Positions 44,997-53,626 of a DNA stretch of 53,819 nucleotides are shown here, piece after piece (position 1 is the first letter of the stretch; every line of letters begins with the position of its first letter). Made by a program: the position numbers and the translations under genes. Below the pieces are notes generated by a model that was not told the DNA's origin, searched no databases, and saw only the letters and a program-made list of their open reading frames with translations. Source of the DNA: Deltaproteobacteria bacterium (GTDB taxonomy: Bacteria; Bdellovibrionota_C; UBA2361; SZUA-149; JADZAE01). Where the stretch lies: NCBI GenBank assembly GCA_020852715.1, contig JADZAE010000056.1, forward strand, positions 1 to 53,819, in the 5' to 3' direction.

Positions 44997-45170
44997 CAGT
45001 ACGGTGACTGTGCGCAATCTAAATGAACCGCTCTCGATAGTCCTAAAAAAAAATTGTGCTTGCTCCTGTTTTTCGTATGGGGATACCCATTAGGCCGAAA
45101 AGATTTTTGAAAAGGTAGCGGGTGTTAGTTTAAAAAAAGAATGTTTTGTAATCCGTAGCGGCGACCGGCG

Positions 45171-45436
45171 CTGAGTCTAATACACAAGTCCGTTAAATCG
45201 TGCCTTGGTGATATATTTTTGCAACACTCTCGGCGGTGCCGCCACGGGTGTAAACAACTTCACCGGCGCCTGAGGAACGCGACCCATCTTTGGAAGCAAA
45301 GCGGACAAAGTGATTCGTCTGCGCCCAATAGGCACACGGTATTTGGCGGCTTAGCCGCATATCGCTGCTGGCCTTTCCAGCCTCGGCGCGTCAGCACCAC
45401 CAGCCTACAAAATATGGACTTGTGTATAAGACTCAG
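45171..45436. mobile_element. Non-autonomous element with Tn5/IS50-like 19-bp ends (MITE A)
   Basis: The left end is CTGAGTCTAATACACAAGT (45171-45189). The right end is ACTTGTGTATAAGACTCAG (45418-45436), its reverse complement with one change. The 266-bp element is flanked by an exact 8-bp direct repeat, GACCGGCG (45163-45170 and 45437-45444). The ends differ at one to two positions from the Tn5 outside end CTGACTCTTATACACAAGT. No transposase is encoded. Removing it restores the palindrome GGCGACCGGCGGTCGCC as the target. Confidence 0.85.
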
Positions 45437-45520
45437 GACCGGCGGTCGCCCGTAAATCGCCGTTGGCGTTGTGATTTTATCAGCAAAACATCCCATGGCT
45501 TTACCTGAGACCCCTAAAGC

Positions 45521-46822
45521 TTAGAGAGCAGCATTGAATTTTTCTAGAAAGATCACCCCGGTATTATCATCATAAGAAAGGAGTTCTGCATAACGCCCCC
45601 ACTCTACAGCGGCATCCAACTGTTTTTGTGCTTCATCAGGTGGAAGATCTTCTTCTAGCGCCATACGGATATCTTCCCACTCCAACTTTTTATGTTCAGT
45701 CTGACTAAACATATCCCACAGCCATTTAAACATCGGTAGCCTACGCACACGTCGCGAAAATATTTCCTTTTTAACCAACATGCTGGCTTCAGCAAACGTA
45801 TCACCCAACGGGGTAAGAACAATATCGCCTTGTCTAATCTCAGCTAAACCTAACAATTCAGCCGCTTCCGTCAAATGCAGCATTTCATCGGCCGGAATAT
45901 TTAGTTCAGTGGCCAAGCGATAAATATCAGCACCAACTTCAGGAGCATCTCCCATACGCTGCATTAGTCCAATCAGGACATCAATTGAGATAATCGGTAA
46001 CATTTTAGCCCGACCCTGAGCGCCAGGCTCTGTCGGCGCAGCTTGTCTTTGTTGAGTATGTCCCGCCAAGGTCGCATAAACTCTATCTACCGCTGCTAAA
46101 AAGTCTGGCGATTTTCTTGAGCGAGGGAACGATAATTCAATGGGAATATCAGCAATCACTCGACCCGGCTCTTTATCCATTACGACAATGCGGTCGGCAA
46201 GCATTGCCGCTTCTTCAATATTATGTGTAACTAAAATAATCGCCCTTATCGGCAAACGTTTACTTACCCACAACTCGTGAAGCTCTGAACGCAAGGTTTC
46301 GGCGCTAAGAATATCGAGCGTAGAAAATGGTTCATCTAAACATAAGAGCTCGGGCTCTACAGCAAGCGCTCGAGCAAAACCAACTTTTTGGCGCATGCCC
46401 CCAGATAACTCTCGCGGAAATGCTGTTTCAAAACCATCTAATCCCACCATATCCAAAAGCTCAACAGATCTAAGCGTTCTAATCTTTTTTGGAATGCCCC
46501 GCGCTTCCAGAGCAAGTTCGACATTCTGCTGCACTGTAAGCCAAGGAAACAGCGCAAAGGTCTGAAAAACAACCGTCGTTTTTGGATTAACCCCTCTAAC
46601 CAACTCACCGCGGTAAACTATTTCGCCACTACTTGGCTTTTCCAAGCCGGTAATCAAACGCAAAAGCGTACTTTTCCCGCAACCAGACGGCCCGACAAGA
46701 GCCAAAAACTCGTGATCGACAACATTAAAATCAACATTCTTTAAAGCCACAAATGCTTTTTCTCGCATTCGATAGCGTTTAGTTATCTGCCGCACGTGCA
46801 ACAAAGTTTCCTGGCTTTCCAT
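45521..46822 (-). CDS. ABC transporter ATPase (nitrate/taurine type) with AAA-associated C-terminal domain
   Basis: The 433-residue product has Walker A LVGPSGCGKSTLL, signature LSGGMRQKVGFARALAVEPELLCLDEPFSTLD, and the H-loop in VTHNIEEAAMLADR, matching TauB/SsuB/NrtD ATPases. Residues about 280-433 are the AAA-associated C-terminal domain (winged-helix-like: MGDAPEVGADIYRLATELNIPADEMLHLTEAAELLGLA), found on one branch of this family and thought to regulate it. It is downstream of the fused permease on the same strand. No substrate-binding protein gene is present here. Confidence 0.85.
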   Translation of the reverse strand: MESQETLLHVRQITKRYRMREKAFVALKNVDFNVVDHEFLALVGPSGCGKSTLLRLITGLEKPSSGEIVYRGELVRGVNPKTTVVFQTFALFPWLTVQQNVELALEARGIPKKIRTLRSVELLDMVGLDGFETAFPRELSGGMRQKVGFARALAVEPELLCLDEPFSTLDILSAETLRSELHELWVSKRLPIRAIILVTHNIEEAAMLADRIVVMDKEPGRVIADIPIELSFPRSRKSPDFLAAVDRVYATLAGHTQQRQAAPTEPGAQGRAKMLPIISIDVLIGLMQRMGDAPEVGADIYRLATELNIPADEMLHLTEAAELLGLAEIRQGDIVLTPLGDTFAEASMLVKKEIFSRRVRRLPMFKWLWDMFSQTEHKKLEWEDIRMALEEDLPPDEAQKQLDAAVEWGRYAELLSYDDNTGVIFLEKFNAAL

Positions 46823-46844
46823 ATTATGTATCCCTTCAAGGCTC

Positions 46845-46975
46845 CTACTAAGTTACTAGACAAAAGCCCCCAGAGGGGGCAAGTTTTGCAATGCAAAACT
46901 ATGCGGGGAAAAAACTAACTCTTCATAAAATTAGCAATATGCGATTAGCAAATTTTCAATAAATAAATAGTTTCT
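46845..46975 (+). repeat. Two-hairpin interspersed repeat, copy B
   Basis: It aligns with 26308-26437 over about 130 bp. Hairpin 1 is GCCCCC-AGA-GGGGGC, and hairpin 2 is AGTTTTGC-AAT-GCAAAACT. It fills most of the gap between the ATPase and the permease genes; because those genes are on the minus strand, any product of the gap's plus strand would be antisense to that operon. Confidence 0.75.
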
Positions 46976-47031
46976 TAATTTGTTCGCCATTAAATTATTG
47001 AAAACTTTTAATCTCGTGAAGAGTCAACATA

Positions 47032-48765
47032 TTACTCTATATGATAACGCTGCTCACAATGTTCATACAAACGTCGCCAAACAAAACGATTAATAGAAAT
47101 TACACAGAGCACCAGCATTAACGTCGCCGACAATAATTCCGGATAATCGCCCATGGCGGTGGCCTGAGCGATCATTGCACCAATCCCCTTCGTTGACAGC
47201 GTCTTGCCTCCAAACTCTGTATATTCGGCAACAATACTAGCATTCCAGGCCCCACCACTGGCGGTAATAGCTCCGGTAATTATATAAGGACCAAGCGCCG
47301 GTAAAGTCAAAGAGCGAAAATTTTTCCACTTACCCAGTTGCAGTAAGCGCGACTGGTATTTCATGTCCTGGGGGATAGTGCTGGCCCCGGCAATAATATT
47401 AAACAGCAAATACCACTGTGTGCCCATCATCATTAAAAGCACAGCAGCAATATCGGTGCCCATTGGGAAATTAAGCACAAAAACTAAGAGTACGGGAAAC
47501 AATGCTGTCGCCGGAACAGAAGCCGCTATTTGCACTATTGGCTGAAGCCAAGCTGCCCATTTTCTATTAGTGCCAATTAAAATGCCGACAGGCAAAGTCC
47601 ACATCAACGCTAGCACCAAAGCCAAAAATACCCGTAAAAAAGAACATAGTAGCCCCATGAGCAGCTTTATCCACACCTGCAATTTAACCATGGCCAGCAG
47701 AATATAAGCTCGCGCCAGTCCCCATAAAATTACCGCCACGAGCAAAACCACCAAAACTTTCCAGAATAAACTAACAACACTACTCACCTTAACTTGCTCT
47801 ATCGCCCATTTAGTTTCTCCCCGTTCACGTAGCAAAAATTTATCGCTAAAACGATCATAGATTTTACGGCATTTATTTAAAATCACTCGCAGTATCGTCG
47901 AACCTTGCAACATGCGTAAAAACCAAGAGTTAAGAGGATCTTCTTCGATCATGCTTAGCTTAAATTTATCCGCCCAAGTAAGTAATGGCCGCCAGATTAA
48001 CTGATCAAGCAAAACAATAATCAGAATCACCGTAAATAAGCCCCAAACCAAGGCCTGATAGTTGTTGGAAGATGCCGCTTCTCTTAGGTAACTACCTAAA
48101 CCGGGCAGACGAAAATCTTTATCGCCCACTGTAAACATCTCCGCAGCCATTAGGAAAAACCAGCCGCCTGCCCAGCTCATGATACTATTCCAAATAAGCC
48201 CAACTGCCGCGAAAGACATTTCTAAATGAAGGAAGCGCTGGCGCGTCGTAAATCCAAACATGGCGCTAGTATCTTTAAGATCACTGGGCAAAGTAGTGAG
48301 CGATTGATACCAAGAAAATGTAAGATTCCAGGCCTGGCTGGTAAAAATCAAAATAATTGAAGAAATTTCCAAGGCCAGTGTTTGCGGTAACAGCACACTC
48401 AAGCTAAGCAAAACTAAAGGCAAAAAGGATAAGAGGGGCACGCTTTGCAAAATATCCAATATCGGGAGCAACAATCGCTGACCAATTTTCGTAGTGGCCG
48501 CAGCTCGCCCATATATGAGGGTAAAAATAATAGATAGCACGTAGGCAAGAAACATGCGCGTAATAGACAGAACTGCATAAAACGGCAACATCTTCGGAGA
48601 AAGAGAAACTTTTGGCCCACGATATACACTGGGAGCATAAATAGCGGTCTCTACCAAAACCCCGAGTGCAACTATAATGGCAACTATTATAAATAAATCG
48701 ATGAAAGATAACTTTCGCGTAAGCGGTTGACCGGGCACAAAAACATTTGCTAACCTTTTGATCAT
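47032..48765 (-). CDS. Fused double-permease ABC transporter subunit
   Basis: The 577-residue product contains two BPD_transp_1 permease units in one chain, each with about six helices. Both EAA-like loops are visible: LPSDLKDTSAMFGFTTRQRFLHLEMS (residues about 160-185) and IPQDMKYQSRLLQLGKWKNFRSLTLPAL (about 465-490). GGGAGAAAC precedes ATG 48765. Fused nitrate/sulfonate-type permeases with an AAA-associated ATPase are known in several phyla. The substrate cannot be told without the binding protein. Confidence 0.85.
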   Translation of the reverse strand: MIKRLANVFVPGQPLTRKLSFIDLFIIVAIIVALGVLVETAIYAPSVYRGPKVSLSPKMLPFYAVLSITRMFLAYVLSIIFTLIYGRAAATTKIGQRLLLPILDILQSVPLLSFLPLVLLSLSVLLPQTLALEISSIILIFTSQAWNLTFSWYQSLTTLPSDLKDTSAMFGFTTRQRFLHLEMSFAAVGLIWNSIMSWAGGWFFLMAAEMFTVGDKDFRLPGLGSYLREAASSNNYQALVWGLFTVILIIVLLDQLIWRPLLTWADKFKLSMIEEDPLNSWFLRMLQGSTILRVILNKCRKIYDRFSDKFLLRERGETKWAIEQVKVSSVVSLFWKVLVVLLVAVILWGLARAYILLAMVKLQVWIKLLMGLLCSFLRVFLALVLALMWTLPVGILIGTNRKWAAWLQPIVQIAASVPATALFPVLLVFVLNFPMGTDIAAVLLMMMGTQWYLLFNIIAGASTIPQDMKYQSRLLQLGKWKNFRSLTLPALGPYIITGAITASGGAWNASIVAEYTEFGGKTLSTKGIGAMIAQATAMGDYPELLSATLMLVLCVISINRFVWRRLYEHCEQRYHIE

Positions 48766-48837
48766 GTTTCTCCCAATTTGACTAAGCTCTCTTTAGTTTC
48801 TCGAGTAATTGCCAGGGAGAATTAGCGCATGTTTGGC

Positions 48838-49995
48838 TTATTGCCAATCTCTATTTATACGTAACTTAGCAAGATCAATACTCGTCATGTAGCCCGGGCT
48901 GGGTAATTTTAGCGCCCCTTCACGCTCCATTCTTTTAGTCACACGGTAAGCAGTTTCCACGGTTGTTCCTGTATAGTCAGCAAGCTCACGCCGAGTTAGG
49001 TGCAATGTTGGCAAGCCTGTCTCAGGATCCACAACTCCCGCCTTTTCCACAAGAAAAGACAGCGCATCAACTATTCTCTGCTCAACGGAATTATAAGCCA
49101 ATCCTTTAGACAGAACATAAGAGCTCTTTAACTTATTGGAAGTCTCCTTCAGTATTTCGCGATAGCACTCGGGATATTTATCAAAAATATTAATAAGCAG
49201 CTGCGTAGAAATAAGTAAAATATCTGAATCCAGCTGTGCTCGAGCCGTATACCACATAGGAACTGATTCGATTACTGCCAGCATACCGGAAGAATCACCG
49301 GGCACGATTGTATCAACAATCAGCTCACGAGCATGAGCATTGGAACTTTTAATCACCGACACACAGCCCCGAATAACGACAAAACCAAATTTTTGCTCGC
49401 TTCCCTCCAATAAAATATTTTCACCGGCTTCGTAGTATTTACGAGTTGCCCGCTGTTTGAGCGTATTGATAACTTCCGGCGGAAGTAATTTGAACATACT
49501 GATCTTTGTTATTGACTCGACAACTTCGTCTTTAGATGTGTCTGTCTGCTTACTATCGACAGGAGCTAAGATACCCTCCTCTACTGCCGCACTGTGTGGT
49601 TTTAATCTATGCTGTTCAATAGCCAAACCCAGGGCAAAGATTAATTCCACATGGCTGATCGGCTTAACTAAATAACCATAGGGTTTAATACCTTGAACAC
49701 GGGCAAAAGTTTGGTCATCTGAATAGGCAGTAAGAAAAACAACAGGTAAATTAAAATTTGCAATAATTTGTTTAGCAGTTTCGACTCCGTCAATATTCCC
49801 GGCAAGAACAATATCCATGAGCACAGCGTCAGGCTTTTCTGTCGCACCTAACAATATAGCTAAAGCATCCTCGCCGCTAGTTGCAGTTCCCCAAATCTTA
49901 TACCCGGAAGATATTAATTGCTCAGTAATAATTGACGAAACGGTTATTTCATCTTCAACTACAAAAATGTTTTTATTTCTATCTACCACGAACAC
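48838..49995 (-). CDS. Response regulator with cNMP-binding and Crp-type HTH domains
   Basis: The 385-residue product has three domains. The receiver domain (residues 10-125) has Glu14-Asp15, phospho-acceptor Asp61 (VLMDIVLAG), Thr89 and Lys111 (GYLVKP). A cNMP-binding fold (about 175-290) has GENILLEGSEQKFGFVVIRG and GDSSGMLAVIE, and a Crp-type winged helix (about 305-380) has LTRRELADYTGTTVETAYRVTKRMEREG. The start is GTG 49995 or GTG 49989 (AGGGG 7 bases before the latter). A nine-codon frame with a stronger ribosome site overlaps it. It may regulate the adjacent transporter. No histidine kinase is nearby. Confidence 0.85.
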   Translation of the reverse strand: MFVVDRNKNIFVVEDEITVSSIITEQLISSGYKIWGTATSGEDALAILLGATEKPDAVLMDIVLAGNIDGVETAKQIIANFNLPVVFLTAYSDDQTFARVQGIKPYGYLVKPISHVELIFALGLAIEQHRLKPHSAAVEEGILAPVDSKQTDTSKDEVVESITKISMFKLLPPEVINTLKQRATRKYYEAGENILLEGSEQKFGFVVIRGCVSVIKSSNAHARELIVDTIVPGDSSGMLAVIESVPMWYTARAQLDSDILLISTQLLINIFDKYPECYREILKETSNKLKSSYVLSKGLAYNSVEQRIVDALSFLVEKAGVVDPETGLPTLHLTRRELADYTGTTVETAYRVTKRMEREGALKLPSPGYMTSIDLAKLRINRDWQ

Positions 49996-50012
49996 ACCCC
50001 TAGAAAATACAT
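49983..50012 (-). CDS. Possible nine-codon upstream frame (uORF) before the regulator
   Basis: ATG 50012 has AGAGGAGAG just upstream, the strongest ribosome site here. It encodes MYFLGVCSW and ends at TAG 49985-49983, overlapping the first codons of the regulator in another frame. It could be a coupling or leader peptide, or chance. Confidence 0.3.
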   Translation of the reverse strand: MYFLGVCSW

Positions 50013-50171
50013 TTCTCTCCTCTTTGTGTATATGCGTATAATACGTCTATGTCGCATTCTCAATCTCAGCCAGCTGTAACATGCATTAGCATTGAAACTT
50101 AAAAATGAAGTATTTTTTTGGTATTTTTACAGCTAATAAATAAAAGGGCAATTATGATATAAAATAAGCAG
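49996..50171. other. Intergenic region upstream of the response regulator
   Basis: It contains the uORF ribosome site and a TATTAT/TATAAT stretch near 50036-50042 that could be a promoter on either strand. lpxI ends at 50172 without a clear terminator. Confidence 0.35.
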
Positions 50172-51095
50172 TTATATCTGATTATTTAACTGTCGACACC
50201 CTAGAACGGTTATTCCATTATTTTCGGCTAATGCTAACATTTTCTCTTTTTCCAAAATCAGACAGCGCCCTGCTTCCAAAGCCAAAACCCGCGCTGAACC
50301 TTCAATCATTGTTTCAATAGTCTTCGAGCCAACTGTCGGAACATCGAATCGCATATCTTGATCGGGTTTAGCACATTTTACAACGACAGCCCCAGGTCCT
50401 CCCAATTTACAACCTCGACGAATGGCTTCATCGCTGCCCTCGACAGCTTCTACAGCAACCACTACCCCATTTTTAATAACAACCAATTGGCCTATATGTT
50501 GAGCACTCATCGCAGCAATGGCTGCTCTTCCAACTTCGATATCTTCAATCTCTTCTTTAGATGGCCCAATGTTTGTTAGAATTTGATTACTCGCCAACTG
50601 ATCCTGGTAAAAAATAGTGCTATCGATTATCTCTATCCCCTCAGCGGCTAACTCTGAGCTAATCCCACGCATAATAACATCATCTTTTGTCGATCGAATC
50701 TTAGTCATGAGCAGTGCCCCACGAACGTCTAAGCTTACTTCACTAAAGGCTTTTACCCGGTTGATACCTCCAAGCATGGCTGCTTTTTTAACGCCATGCT
50801 CTTTAAAAAAACTAATAATCTGACCTAACTGGCCAACCTTTACCCAACAAATTTTATCAACTTCAGCTTCTAATTCTTTAAGTGAATTATCAATATGAGC
50901 GATAGCCGCTACCTTTAAGCCTTTAGCCCGAGCTGCTCGGGCAAAGTCTATAGGCATCTGGCTAGCCCCGGCAATTAGCCCAACCGTTTCACCACTAGCA
51001 AAATCCACGGCCCTAGGTCGCCAAGCACAAAGCCGCGTATCGTCCTGTTTTCCAACACAACAACGCTTAGTAAACAATTTTTTTAGAAAGTCCAT
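50172..51095 (-). CDS. lpxI: UDP-2,3-diacylglucosamine pyrophosphatase LpxI
   Basis: The product is about 307 residues from ATG 51095, whose first base overlaps the lpxA stop (TAATG). The LpxI pattern is clear: GLIAGASQMPIDFARAARAKGLKVAAIAH, KVGQLGQIISFFKEHGVKKAAMLGG, IRSTKDDVIMRGI, EGSDEAIRRG, VVKCAKPDQDMRFDVPTVG and the final EMLAL-type helix. About 35 N-terminal residues (CVGKQDDTRLCAWRP) extend beyond the usual start. It cleaves UDP-diacylglucosamine to lipid X in lipid A synthesis. Confidence 0.92.
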   Translation of the reverse strand: MDFLKKLFTKRCCVGKQDDTRLCAWRPRAVDFASGETVGLIAGASQMPIDFARAARAKGLKVAAIAHIDNSLKELEAEVDKICWVKVGQLGQIISFFKEHGVKKAAMLGGINRVKAFSEVSLDVRGALLMTKIRSTKDDVIMRGISSELAAEGIEIIDSTIFYQDQLASNQILTNIGPSKEEIEDIEVGRAAIAAMSAQHIGQLVVIKNGVVVAVEAVEGSDEAIRRGCKLGGPGAVVVKCAKPDQDMRFDVPTVGSKTIETMIEGSARVLALEAGRCLILEKEKMLALAENNGITVLGCRQLNNQI

Positions 51096-51895
51096 TACGA
51101 ATCCAGAGTAACTGCTGCGCGACAAACGCCCCGATTACTTGTCTGAACAAATTCAATTACTGTTTTGATAGCAGCATTAGTCTTCACGTTATCCGGCAAA
51201 GATGCAACCTTATCCTCAAAATTACCCGCGTGAAGGAAAAGATGACGAAATCCCTTTTTAATGGCCAAAATATCTTCGTCGGAAAACTTATTACGTTTAA
51301 GTGCGATAATATTTATTCCGCGTAGTTCAGCATGATCCCCCTGAGCGATACAATAAGGGGGAACATCTCTGGACACCATAGCACCACCACCAAGCATGGC
51401 AAAATCACCAACCTTAACAAATTGGTGAATGCCTACTAAACCACCGACAACAATACGATTGCCAATCGTCACATGACCGGCCAAGGCCGCGGAATTGGCA
51501 AAAACATTGTAGTCGCCAACAATACAGTCATGGGCAACATGACTATTAGCCATAAACAAATTATGTGAGCCGATCGTCGTAAGCATGCCGCCATGTTCTG
51601 TGCCCGGCTGCAAAGTAACAAACTCCCTAATCATATTATGGGAGCCAATCACCAATCGGGAAGGTTCATCGTGGAATTTTAGATCCTGTGGTTGAGCGCC
51701 GACTGAAGCAAATTGAAAAACCCGCGTTTCTTCACCAATCTCCGTCCGGCCCTCAATTACAGCATGAGGCCCGACCTTACAGCGCGCTGCGAGCTTCACA
51801 TACGGGCCAATAACCGAATAGGGGCCAATTTCTACATCTTTATCAATTTCTGCACCACTTGCCACAATGGCGGTAGCATGAATTTGAGTTGTCAT
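51095..51895 (-). CDS. lpxA: Acyl-ACP-UDP-N-acetylglucosamine O-acyltransferase LpxA
   Basis: The 266-residue product has the left-handed beta-helix hexapeptide repeats (VEIGPYSVIGPYVKLAARCKVGPHAVIEG), the catalytic His in NSHVAHDC, GGLVGIHQFVKVGDFAMLGG, and the C-terminal helix RGINIIALKR. Length matches the family (about 260). AAAGGAG lies 4 bases before ATG 51895. It catalyses the first step of lipid A synthesis and is 20 bp downstream of fabZ. Confidence 0.96.
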   Translation of the reverse strand: MTTQIHATAIVASGAEIDKDVEIGPYSVIGPYVKLAARCKVGPHAVIEGRTEIGEETRVFQFASVGAQPQDLKFHDEPSRLVIGSHNMIREFVTLQPGTEHGGMLTTIGSHNLFMANSHVAHDCIVGDYNVFANSAALAGHVTIGNRIVVGGLVGIHQFVKVGDFAMLGGGAMVSRDVPPYCIAQGDHAELRGINIIALKRNKFSDEDILAIKKGFRHLFLHAGNFEDKVASLPDNVKTNAAIKTVIEFVQTSNRGVCRAAVTLDS

Positions 51896-51915
51896 GAATC
51901 TCCTTTACTGCTGGA

Positions 51916-52365
51916 CTACACTATTGCCGCCATCCAAATCCCCTCGACCGCCTTCTCCCCATCCACCGTGGCTACTCCTTTCATTTTCCAATAACGACTT
52001 CTTTTGGTTTCGTTACTCATTTCCATGCGCAAGACATCACCGGGAATAACTTGGCGACGAAAACGAATATCTTCGAACCCGGACAAAACAACTAAATCCT
52101 CAGGACCGGCACCACCGGTTGATAATTTAGCGAATATCGCCCCTAGCTGCGCTAGCGCTTCAAGCATCAAAACGCCAGGCATCAAGGGACGACCGGGAAA
52201 ATGGCCAACGAAAAAAGGTTCATTAGCTGTGATATTCTTATACCCGACTATCTTCTCACTATCGGAAAACTCGATTACTCGGTCAACCAACAAGAAAGGA
52301 TACCGGTGAGGTATAATCTTCTCAATATCATTTATATTTAAAGGTAATTTTAATTCCACAGCCAC
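51916..52365 (-). CDS. fabZ: 3-hydroxyacyl-ACP dehydratase FabZ
   Basis: The product has 149 residues from GTG 52365; GTG 52359 has better spacing to AGAGG. The FabZ motifs are IEKIIPHRYPFLLVDRV, GHFPGRPLMPGVLMLEALAQ (catalytic His and Glu) and FRRQVIPGDVL. It competes with LpxA for the same acyl-ACP, which explains its place in this operon. It is 6 bp after skp; lpxD, often between them, is absent. Confidence 0.95.
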   Translation of the reverse strand: MAVELKLPLNINDIEKIIPHRYPFLLVDRVIEFSDSEKIVGYKNITANEPFFVGHFPGRPLMPGVLMLEALAQLGAIFAKLSTGGAGPEDLVVLSGFEDIRFRRQVIPGDVLRMEMSNETKRSRYWKMKGVATVDGEKAVEGIWMAAIV

Positions 52366-52371
52366 CTCTAA

Positions 52372-52887
52372 CTACTTATTCACCTCGTCAAACTTCTTCA
52401 CGACCTTATCCGTGACGTCGATACCATCAACCGCATAAAGAGTGATGTTCTTCTCAACAACAAGAGTATAGCCTTCTTCTTTACCAACAGTCTGCACAGC
52501 GGCACGTAGCTTCTGGCCGAACTCACCAATTATCTGAGTATTTTTCCGACGAATCTGCTCTTGCGCATCATTAACATCGCGTTTCCAATCTTTCTCTAGC
52601 TTAATGATTTGATCTTCTTTCTCTTGACGGGCCTTAGCATTTAAACTGTCTTTCTGCTTATTAAAATCAGCTAAAGCCTTGTCATACTCACCTTTCTTAC
52701 CGTCCACATTCGTTTGTAGACTTTTAATCTCAGCCTCAAAATCTTTCTGAGCTTTGGCTCCATTCTTAGTCTGAGAAAGAGCCTTCTGCAGATCTACAAT
52801 ACCCACCTTAAGATCAGCTGCTGCAGCCAAGCCGGTAAAGACAAAAAACATACTCATCAGGCCAAGAACTTTTATCGTTGTTTTCAT
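52372..52887 (-). CDS. skp: OmpH/Skp-family periplasmic chaperone
   Basis: The 171-residue product has a signal peptide ending AAAAD, then LKVGIVDLQKALSQTKNG, and a long charged coiled-coil (residues 45-125: KGEYDKALADFNKQKDSLNAKARQEKE) ending in the beta strand YTLVVEKNITLYA. This is the OmpH/Skp layout: helical tentacles on a small trimer core. It escorts outer-membrane proteins. GAGG precedes ATG 52887. It is the first gene of the skp-fabZ-lpxA-lpxI operon in this window. Confidence 0.92.
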   Translation of the reverse strand: MKTTIKVLGLMSMFFVFTGLAAAADLKVGIVDLQKALSQTKNGAKAQKDFEAEIKSLQTNVDGKKGEYDKALADFNKQKDSLNAKARQEKEDQIIKLEKDWKRDVNDAQEQIRRKNTQIIGEFGQKLRAAVQTVGKEEGYTLVVEKNITLYAVDGIDVTDKVVKKFDEVNK

Positions 52888-53287
52888 AAAATCCTCATAA
52901 ATTATTATGGGTTAACCAATAAATCGCAGGACGACCTGGCGTTAATATTATACATGTAGATTTTAGGCAATGTATCGAATCAGGCTTTTTGCTGTGCTGC
53001 TGTAGAAATATGCGAAATAACTCTCCTACAGCAACAGAAACCCGCTTATTTTTATCAGAATAATTCGCTACCTCACTGACCTCTACGCCCGTCGCTCAAG
53101 CGATAAATCCGCACCAACATTGTTATAAATTTCACAAGGCAGCGCGAACCCAAACAACTCTCCCTAGGTCACACCACCACGGGGGTGAGATTTCCAAACG
53201 CATAATGCGCCGCGGTATGGGGTAGCGGCACGCTGCGCGTGCCCTGAAATATATGCGGGCGTTATAATTGCGGGGCGTGCACAGCAT
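52888..53287. other. Non-coding stretch upstream of skp, 400 bp
   Basis: After the skp promoter come a hairpin TGCTGTAG/CTACAGCA (about 53001-53032) and a short GC-rich segment with GGCACGC-TGC-GCGTGCC (about 53224-53240). No convincing gene is present: short open frames lack ribosome sites. The higher GC near 53100-53287 suggests foreign or element-derived DNA. Confidence 0.5.
52947..52952 (-). promoter_or_regulatory. Likely -10 box for the skp operon
   Basis: On the minus strand TGTATAAT has a perfect TATAAT at 52952-52947, about 60 bp before the skp ATG. The -35 region is weak. Confidence 0.4.
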
Positions 53288-53619
53288 CTGAGTCTTATAC
53301 ACAAGTTGCCCACCAAGAATGTCAGGTTCTAATGTTGTTACAAAATGGCATGACGTGACAAAAGTCGTGGCCACTGTGGAACGCAACCCATGTTGCGGAG
53401 CGACTGGGTCGCCTGAGGATCGCAAAAAAACTGTATTTCTCGGCTTTAGCCGCCACTTTTAAGGTCATTGGGAAACCGATACGTAGGCGACCCAGTTGTT
53501 CGCTGACGCTCACAACATGGGTCCGCGCTCCACAAAGCCTCATTGTAATTAGAAAATTTGTGGAGCTAACGCTAGCGCCTTTTAAAATCCCGCTTTCACA
53601 ACTTATGTATAAGACTCAG
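53288..53619. mobile_element. Non-autonomous element with Tn5/IS50-like 19-bp ends (MITE B)
   Basis: The left end CTGAGTCTTATACACAAGT (53288-53306) differs from the Tn5 outside end at one base. The right end is ACTTATGTATAAGACTCAG (53601-53619). Flanks CACAGCAT and CGCAGCAT match at 7 of 8 bases, consistent with an 8-bp target duplication. Inside, ACCCATGTTGCGG... GTCGCC (53387-53412) is inverted against GGCGACCCAG...CATGGGT (53486-53522), so the middle can fold into a long hairpin. No transposase is present. Confidence 0.75.
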
Positions 53620-53626
53620 CGCAGCA

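Larger units (their letters stand above)
44890..45520. other. Non-coding stretch with hairpin, terminator and MITE, 631 bp
   Basis: It holds a perfect hairpin (44904-44930), a strong Shine-Dalgarno-like AAAGGAGG (44954-44961) followed by a terminator, and a 266-bp Tn5-end MITE. Small open frames in the MITE have no ribosome site and unlikely composition. Confidence 0.7.

Noticed and set aside
45219..45496. Short open frames on both strands within MITE A
   Set aside because: They have no ribosome site, cross the element's end and the flank repeat, and look like unconstrained GC-rich sequence.
53132..53543. Open frames in the GC-rich stretch and MITE B
   Set aside because: They run through terminal and internal inverted repeats, and no domain or start signal is visible.
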